The translations under genes were made by a program, and so were the position numbers. Positions 5,968 through 9,762 of a stretch of 9,762 bases of DNA are shown one piece after another. How positions within the stretch are numbered: the first letter of the stretch is position 1; every line of letters starts with the position of its first letter. The notes under the pieces are model-generated. The model worked only from the letters and a program-made list of their open reading frames with translations. It had not been told where the DNA came from and ran no database searches. The stretch comes from Candidatus Woesearchaeota archaeon (GTDB lineage Archaea; Nanobdellota; Nanobdellia; Woesearchaeales; JACPBV01), in assembly GCA_016180165.1 (NCBI GenBank), contig JACPBU010000005.1:1-9762 (forward strand), read 5' to 3'.

Positions 5968-6753
5968 ATGAACTTTAGGAAAGTCTTAAAGGAAGTCAAC
6001 CTCATTTTGGATGAGGTTTTGCTGTTTGATGTAATTCTGAACAGCGTCATTATCTTCCTGGCAGTCTATCTTGCTTTGGTGCTTCTGAACTTTAACCCAT
6101 GGTATGCACTGTTCCCTACCCTTGGATATTTTGTCTATCTGTTATACATTGATGTCAGGCAGAATAAGTTTGTGATGGTGGAAAAAGCTTACACCCCATT
6201 GTATGAGCGATTAAGGACCGCTGCAGACAACGTCGATAAGGAGAATGAATTTGTGCAGGCGCTTCAGGAAGAGGTGGTTGAGGCTCTAAAAAAGGTCCAG
6301 GTCTCATCATTTGTCAGGATTCCAAGGATAACGGGTAAGATGCTTGCATCCGTGTTCCTGTGCTTTGCTATACTCCTTGCTGCTATATATAATGTTAACC
6401 TTGGCAGCATTGACTTTAGTTTTGCAGATAAGCTGAAAGGGTTCATGTATGGGCAGGGTGAGGAAGGTGATGGAGAAGGGACTTTTGAAAATGTTGCTGG
6501 GCTCGGTGGGAGCGAGGACATCTTTGGTGAAGAGTCCCTTTCCGTTATTGGTGCTCAGGAATTGGATATTAGGCTGCAGCAGGCCAGTATAGAAGTTTCC
6601 TCATCAGAGCTTGAAGATCCCCCTCAGAGTGATTTTGAAGAGGCATTCCCTGACGAGATCAGCGCAACATCGACCGGAAGCTTTGAAGAAAAAATTAACG
6701 TCGAAGACCAGAAACTGATAAAAGAATATTTTAAAGAGTTGGCTAGGGCTTGA
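5968..6753 (+). CDS. Three-helix membrane protein with acidic tail, family unknown
   Basis: This 261-residue protein is not recognised by name. Hydrophobic helices are predicted at about 22-40, 44-61 and 125-142. A charged segment (63-120) separates the second and third. The C-terminal half (about 160-245) is rich in Gly, Glu, Asp and Ser with few basic residues, so it looks like a flexible acidic region. The last residues, 'DQKLIKEYFKELARA', resemble the 'Y-F-x-x-L' endings I recall from membrane proteins accompanying VWA/GATase-like clusters in bacteria; this is from memory and weak. Its position between the VWA genes and moxR, on the same strand, makes it a likely component of the same system. 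The Shine-Dalgarno (GGGGG, 5951-5955) is poorly spaced, so the ATG at 5968 is the most natural but not a certain start. Confidence 0.75.
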   Translation: MNFRKVLKEVNLILDEVLLFDVILNSVIIFLAVYLALVLLNFNPWYALFPTLGYFVYLLYIDVRQNKFVMVEKAYTPLYERLRTAADNVDKENEFVQALQEEVVEALKKVQVSSFVRIPRITGKMLASVFLCFAILLAAIYNVNLGSIDFSFADKLKGFMYGQGEEGDGEGTFENVAGLGGSEDIFGEESLSVIGAQELDIRLQQASIEVSSSELEDPPQSDFEEAFPDEISATSTGSFEEKINVEDQKLIKEYFKELARA

Positions 6754-6778
6754 TAGGGATATTGATAGGGATATTGAT
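6750..6778. repeat. 12-bp tandem repeat at the stop codon
   Basis: TTGATAGGGATA is repeated exactly (6750-6761, 6762-6773), followed by TTGAT. The stop codon TGA of the membrane-protein gene lies in the first unit, so the duplication lies almost wholly outside the coding sequence. It is probably replication slippage, although it lies directly upstream of the moxR promoter. Confidence 0.7.
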
Positions 6779-6799
6779 GGAGAGATCGCAAACAGGAAT

Positions 6800-6818
6800 A
6801 ACAAAACCTTTATATAAA
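6800..6818 (+). promoter_or_regulatory. Promoter of moxR (TATA box with BRE-like A-rich element)
   Basis: TTTATATAAA (6809-6818) is close to the ideal archaeal TATA box. It is preceded by A-rich AACAAAACC, which fits a TFB recognition element. Transcription would start near 6840, just before GAGGTG (6841-6846), giving a very short leader. This implies that moxR can be expressed independently of the upstream VWA operon. Confidence 0.7.
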
Positions 6819-6852
6819 ATGGTAATAATAAAACAGGAGAGAGGTGGGTAAG

Positions 6853-7791
6853 ATGGGAAGGAATTACAAGCCGGTGTTTGATGCGCTCTTTAAGGAGGTA
6901 AGCAGGGTAATCATCGGGCAGGATGAGCTCCTCGAACAGGTGATGATTGCTTTAATCTGCGACAGCAATGCATTGCTCGAAGGATATCCTGGACTAGCCA
7001 AAACCCTTGCAGTGAAGACGCTTTCAGAAGTGATTGATCTGAAATTCTCTAGGATACAGAACACGCCTGACTTGATGCCCTCAGACATTACGGGAACCTA
7101 CATTCTGGAAGAAAGCGGTGGAAAAAGAAATTTTAGGTTCCAGCCGGGGCCAGTCTTTGCTAATATTGTTTTGGCAGACGAGATCAACAGGGCAACGCCA
7201 AAATCCCAGTCTGCCCTGCTGGAAGCCATGCAGGAAAAGCAGGTTACTATCGGTGATAAGACTTTTAAGCTTGACCTCCCCTTTTTTGTTCTTGCAACCC
7301 AAAACCCCATTGAGCAGGAAGGGACATATCAATTGCCCGAAGCCCAGTCAGATAGGTTCTTACTTAAGATAAAAGTTGCCTATCCGAGTCCAGACGAAGA
7401 GATGAAGATAATCGACAGGTTCACTGTTGAAGCCCATGATGCCAAACTTAAGAAGATCCTTAACCGCCAGCAGATTCTTCACCTCCAGAACTCCACGAGG
7501 CTTATCCCCATTGCGAACGACATCAAAAAAAGGGTTATCCGGCTGATTAATCTGACAAGGTCAAAAAAAGAGCTTATCCAGTATGGGGCGTCGCCAAGAG
7601 CTTCGATTGGCCTCGTTTTAGCAGCCAAAGCCAGGGCATTGGTGAAAGGAAGAAGTTTTGTAAGCAATGAAGACATTGAAACTATGGCTTACCCGGTATT
7701 GAGGCACAGGATTATCCTCAATTTTGAAGCCGAGAGGAAAGGCCTGACCACTGACGATGCAGTTAAAGAATTGTTGGCGAAGAGTAAATAG
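6853..7791 (+). CDS. MoxR-family AAA+ ATPase
   Basis: This 312-residue cytosolic ATPase is expected to form hexameric rings that remodel or activate VWA-domain partners using ATP. All catalytic parts are visible: Walker A 'GYPGLAKT' (44-51, Lys50), Walker B 'IVLADE' (105-110), the 'ATQNP' sensor-1 region (Asn151), the arginine-finger segment 'QSDRF' (Arg168) and sensor-2 'GASPR' (Arg249). The 'INRATPKSQSALLEAMQE' stretch is characteristic of MoxR. Length is usual for the family. ATG 6853 is preferred over GTG 6844 because GAGGTG (6841-6846) then lies 6 nt upstream; GTG 6844 would overlap that site. It has its own promoter and lies between membrane VWA genes and a DUF58 gene, the classical MoxR partners. 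Confidence 0.95.
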   Translation: MGRNYKPVFDALFKEVSRVIIGQDELLEQVMIALICDSNALLEGYPGLAKTLAVKTLSEVIDLKFSRIQNTPDLMPSDITGTYILEESGGKRNFRFQPGPVFANIVLADEINRATPKSQSALLEAMQEKQVTIGDKTFKLDLPFFVLATQNPIEQEGTYQLPEAQSDRFLLKIKVAYPSPDEEMKIIDRFTVEAHDAKLKKILNRQQILHLQNSTRLIPIANDIKKRVIRLINLTRSKKELIQYGASPRASIGLVLAAKARALVKGRSFVSNEDIETMAYPVLRHRIILNFEAERKGLTTDDAVKELLAKSK

Positions 7792-7794
7792 GGC

Positions 7795-7925
7795 GTATTT
7801 GTTTAGCATCCTAAGGTCGAAACGCCTTTGCTTTCCCGCCGCTGTCCGTTGCGGGGGCCGCCCCCTACGGGGACGCAGGACAACTAAGTCCACTGTCGAG
7901 CGTTTCGAAGATGCTAAACAAATAC
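7795..7925. repeat. 131-bp foldback element between moxR and the DUF58 gene
   Basis: The ends are perfect 16-bp inverted repeats, GTATTTGTTTAGCATC (7795-7810) and its complement (7910-7925). A second perfect 9-bp arm follows inward, TCGAAACGC (7817-7825) with 7900-7908. A GC-rich central hairpin has GGGGG-CCG-CCCCC at 7853-7865, flanked by GTCC (7844-7847) and GGAC (7871-7874). GC content is far above the flanks. No transposase or clear target duplication is visible. It could be a MITE or REP-like element, or a structured RNA in the moxR 3' region. It begins 3 nt after the moxR stop. Confidence 0.75.
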
Positions 7926-7931
7926 AACAAG

Positions 7932-7972
7932 GCCATTCTAAGGATGGCTAACAGCCCGCAGTCGTTTTTTTT
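7932..7972 (+). terminator. Terminator after moxR
   Basis: GCCAT (7932-7936) and ATGGC (7944-7948) form a small stem, followed 16 nt later by eight consecutive T residues (7965-7972). Oligo-T runs of this length are efficient archaeal termination signals. It would end the moxR transcript after the foldback element, so the element would be part of the moxR 3' untranslated region. Confidence 0.5.
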
Positions 7973-8061
7973 GCATTGCCCCTGCAAATTGGTTGACTGC
8001 AACTATCTGAAATTGTAGTTGACATGATTTTGATTGAGAATTTAAGCCTCACCGGAGCCTT

Positions 8062-8907
8062 ATGATTGACACCTCATTCCTAAGCCAGCTTGACAGGTTT
8101 GCCCTTGTCATAAAAAAGAGGGTTACCTCAAGCTTTATTGGGCAGAGAAAAAGCACAGCCGCAGGAAGAGGCATGATGTATAAAGATTACAGGATTTATG
8201 CTCCCGGTGATGATATCAAATCCATTGACTGGAAAGTATATGCAAGGACGGACAATCTATATGTTAAGACATTTGAGGAGGAGAAAAACCTCCTTTTGCA
8301 CGTCATTGTCGATGGTTCATCTTCTATGAATTTTGGAAAGCCATCAAAGTTTGATTTTGCTTCTATGCTTGGAGTTGGCTTTGCCTATCTTGCTATGAAG
8401 GATAACGAGAAATTTCAGTTCAGCACATTTGCTGATTCTCTGGAGATGTTCCAGCCAAAGCGGGGTATGGGGCAGCTTATGGCGATGATAGGCTACCTTA
8501 ACGAGCTGAAAAACAAAGGTTTTTCCAGGCTTAAAGATGCTGTTCTCCAGTATAAGAAGACACTTGGCAGCAAAGGCATGTTCATCCTGATATCTGACTT
8601 TTTGATCCCCTTTGAAGAGATTAAGGAATCTTTGCTGATGCTTGGCAGCCATGAGATAAAAGTAATTCAGGTTTTAGACCCTTTGGAAAAAGACCTTAAC
8701 CTTCAGGGAGACTTCATGCTCAAGGATAGTGAATCCGGAGAGAAAATGAGGGTATTCCTCAGCCAAAGGTTGAGATACCGTTACCAGGGGTTGTTGGATG
8801 AGCATACGGCGAAGATAGAGCAGGTTTGCAATGAGCTGGGGATTAAATTTTATTTCTTTACAACTGACATTCCTATTTTTGATGCTTTTTATAAGCTGTT
8901 AGAATAG
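8062..8907 (+). CDS. DUF58 protein (VWA-like MoxR partner)
   Basis: This 281-residue protein belongs to the DUF58 family, which is almost always encoded beside MoxR ATPases. The signature is clear at about 40-62: 'YRIYAPGDDIKSIDWKVYAR', the Y-x-P-G-D-D-x-x-x-I-D-W hallmark. A VWA-like fold follows, with D84-G-S86-S-S88 as metal-site ligands and a later 'ISDF' (Asp179). No membrane helix is predicted, whereas many bacterial DUF58 proteins carry two N-terminal helices, so this is a short soluble version. The start ATG 8062 has only a close, weak GGAG (8054-8057). It follows moxR by 270 bp containing a foldback element and terminator, so it probably has separate transcription, but no convincing TATA box was found. 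It likely presents a metal-dependent surface to MoxR or to the membrane VWA proteins. Confidence 0.92.
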   Translation: MIDTSFLSQLDRFALVIKKRVTSSFIGQRKSTAAGRGMMYKDYRIYAPGDDIKSIDWKVYARTDNLYVKTFEEEKNLLLHVIVDGSSSMNFGKPSKFDFASMLGVGFAYLAMKDNEKFQFSTFADSLEMFQPKRGMGQLMAMIGYLNELKNKGFSRLKDAVLQYKKTLGSKGMFILISDFLIPFEEIKESLLMLGSHEIKVIQVLDPLEKDLNLQGDFMLKDSESGEKMRVFLSQRLRYRYQGLLDEHTAKIEQVCNELGIKFYFFTTDIPIFDAFYKLLE

Positions 8908-9052
8908 TTATTACAACAAGCTTCTTGAATAAGCATTTTCTAGAATGATTGTACCCTTATGAATGGTTGGGAGCTACCCTCAATCCAATCAGGCTCCATA
9001 GAAAACCTATATTCTGTAAAATATATGTTCCAGTTGCATACAATAGCGTAAA

Positions 9053-9061
9053 CTTTAAATA
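9053..9061 (+). promoter_or_regulatory. Promoter of the S-layer-like gene
   Basis: CTTTAAATA matches the archaeal TATA consensus, with A-rich sequence just upstream. The start is predicted near 9085, giving a leader of about 80 nt. That leader contains a small hairpin (CTTAG 9090-9094 with CTAAG 9101-9105) and the Shine-Dalgarno hairpin at 9140-9159. A weaker AT-rich alternative lies near 9016-9028. The rest of the gap 8908-9052 shows only weak inverted repeats. Confidence 0.6.
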
Positions 9062-9139
9062 CCAATATCCGAATAGAACGCTAAAGAGTCTTAGTCACAG
9101 CTAAGCACATCAATGAGATATGTAAGGATAGCCTAAAAG

Positions 9140-9159
9140 TAAACACAAGGAGGTGTTTA
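9140..9159 (+). promoter_or_regulatory. Shine-Dalgarno within a perfect hairpin
   Basis: TAAACAC (9140-9146) pairs exactly with GTGTTTA (9153-9159), leaving AAGGAG as the loop. The ribosome-binding sequence AAGGAGGTG (9147-9155) thus lies partly in the loop and partly in the 3' arm, 8 nt before ATG 9164. The binding site is the strongest in the window. The hairpin could present the site, or mask part of it in a temperature- or protein-dependent way. Confidence 0.6.
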
Positions 9160-9163
9160 GAAG

Positions 9164-9511
9164 ATGAAATTTGGGAAAGCAATTAAAAAGATTGTTGCTC
9201 TGGGTACCACAGCAACAATGTTAGGAGCTACACTTGGTGCAAGCGCATTTGCCGCTGACCTGAAGGATTTTCCTGCCCCTTTTATCAAGGATGGCAAGTT
9301 TTCGGGTTTATTGGTTGTTGGTGATAAAGCAGCTGCTGAAGATGTCGTTGGCGTAAGCGATGTCGCAATTAGCCTGCAATTTGCAGCAACAAAGAAAGTT
9401 GGGACTGGAACCTCTTCAGTCACCACGGAAGGTGACATATGGAGAGTTGGAACATCATCCAATCAGGTGGTTCAGGTTATGTCAAGTTCCTGGAAAACGA
9501 TGACGATGTAG
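9164..9511 (+). CDS. S-layer-like protein, N-terminal part up to a frame break
   Basis: This encodes the start of an exported surface-layer-type protein. Residues 1-31 form a Sec signal peptide: a basic start (MKFGKAIKK), a hydrophobic core, and 'ASAFA' before a predicted cleavage ahead of 'ADLKDFPAPF'. The mature start, 'PFIKDGKFSGLLVVGDKAAAEDVVGVSDVAISLQ', resembles archaeal S-layer domains I recall from DPANN genomes. After 'RVGTSSNQ' (ending at 9466) the frame runs only 15 more codons, to TAG at 9509-9511, giving 115 residues instead of several hundred. The homologous continuation is in another frame. A strong promoter and Shine-Dalgarno suggest the gene is, or was, highly expressed. Cause: a real deletion, or an assembly error. 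Confidence 0.8.
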   Translation: MKFGKAIKKIVALGTTATMLGATLGASAFAADLKDFPAPFIKDGKFSGLLVVGDKAAAEDVVGVSDVAISLQFAATKKVGTGTSSVTTEGDIWRVGTSSNQVVQVMSSSWKTMTM

Positions 9512-9762
9512 CATCTGACTTTTTTTACATCAAAAGTTCGGATCAGATTGCAAGGTACAGCTTAGAGTTCAAGACATCCTTGAAGAGCGACCTGGAAGAC
9601 AGCACTGGATCCAACTCAGCTACTGGGTTATTCTTAGGAGACTATGAAGATGAAAAAATAACCATCCTTGGCAAGGATTACACAATTGTCAAGGCCAGAA
9701 GGTCAAGTGCTACTACTGGCTCAGGTGCAAACATTGAGCTTACCCTTATGGGTGGCGCAGTA
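9439..9762 (+). pseudogene. S-layer-like protein, continuation in a second frame, runs off the window
   Basis: A frame open from 9439 to the window end encodes S-layer-type sequence from about 9466 onward: 'GGSGYVKFLENDDDVASDF', then 'YIKSSDQIARYSLEFKTS', and later 'NIELTLMGGAV'. These blocks follow naturally from the N-terminal part upstream, but in the -1 frame relative to it. An ATG at 9439 opens this frame, but the codons before 9466 look like out-of-frame reading of the upstream segment, so it is unlikely to be a genuine start. In homologues as I remember them, some tens of residues separate the 'RVGTSSN' block from the 'GYVKF' block, so a deletion at CAGG-TGGTT-CAGG (9464-9476) may have removed them. 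The 3' end is beyond the window. Confidence 0.6.

Noticed and set aside
7757..7951. Open frame of 64 residues across the foldback element
   Set aside because: It overlaps the end of moxR and reads through the palindrome. No start signal and no plausible protein character.
9439..9511. Programmed -1 frameshift in the S-layer gene
   Set aside because: There is no slippery heptamer at the junction, and segments known from homologues seem to be missing, so mutation or misassembly is more likely.

Overview
The window looks archaeal. It has TATA-box promoters (TTTATAAAT, TTTATATAAA, CTTTAAATA), GGTG/GGAGG ribosome-binding sites, oligo-T terminators and a Sec-exported surface-layer-type protein. The S-layer N-terminus and the 'ELTLMGGAV' block resemble proteins I recall from DPANN archaea such as Woesearchaeota. 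That placement is from memory and is tentative. The standard genetic code fits, with TGA used as stop.

Layout. Positions 1-705 hold no convincing protein gene. This stretch is packed with inverted repeats; the strongest reading is a roughly 515-nt nested stem-loop structure (99-613) just downstream of a TATA box. A leaderless AbrB-type regulator gene (706-912) then opens a tightly coupled operon. It continues with a BatA-like membrane VWA protein (912-2777), a large membrane protein with two VWA domains and GATase-like segments (2777-5185), and a small single-pass coiled-coil protein (5191-5673). After a repeat-rich AT spacer (5674-5967) comes an unrecognised three-helix membrane protein with an acidic tail (5968-6753). 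A new promoter then drives a MoxR AAA+ ATPase (6853-7791). A 131-bp foldback element (7795-7925) and a T-run terminator separate it from a DUF58 protein (8062-8907). The window ends in an S-layer-like gene with a strong promoter and a Shine-Dalgarno sequence inside a hairpin. Its reading frame is broken near 9465.

How the genes fit together. MoxR ATPases with DUF58 and VWA membrane proteins form a widespread chaperone-like system in which the ATPase is thought to act on metal-binding VWA partners. Here all three VWA-class proteins keep the DxSxS metal-binding motif and the ATPase keeps all its catalytic motifs, so the system looks intact. Its order is unusual: membrane VWA genes come first, and MoxR and DUF58 come later under separate control. 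The two extra membrane proteins are probably lineage-specific partners. The AbrB protein is a candidate local regulator.

Most worth following up: the nested structured element at 99-613, the foldback element between moxR and the DUF58 gene, the sequestered Shine-Dalgarno of the S-layer gene, and the frame break in that gene.
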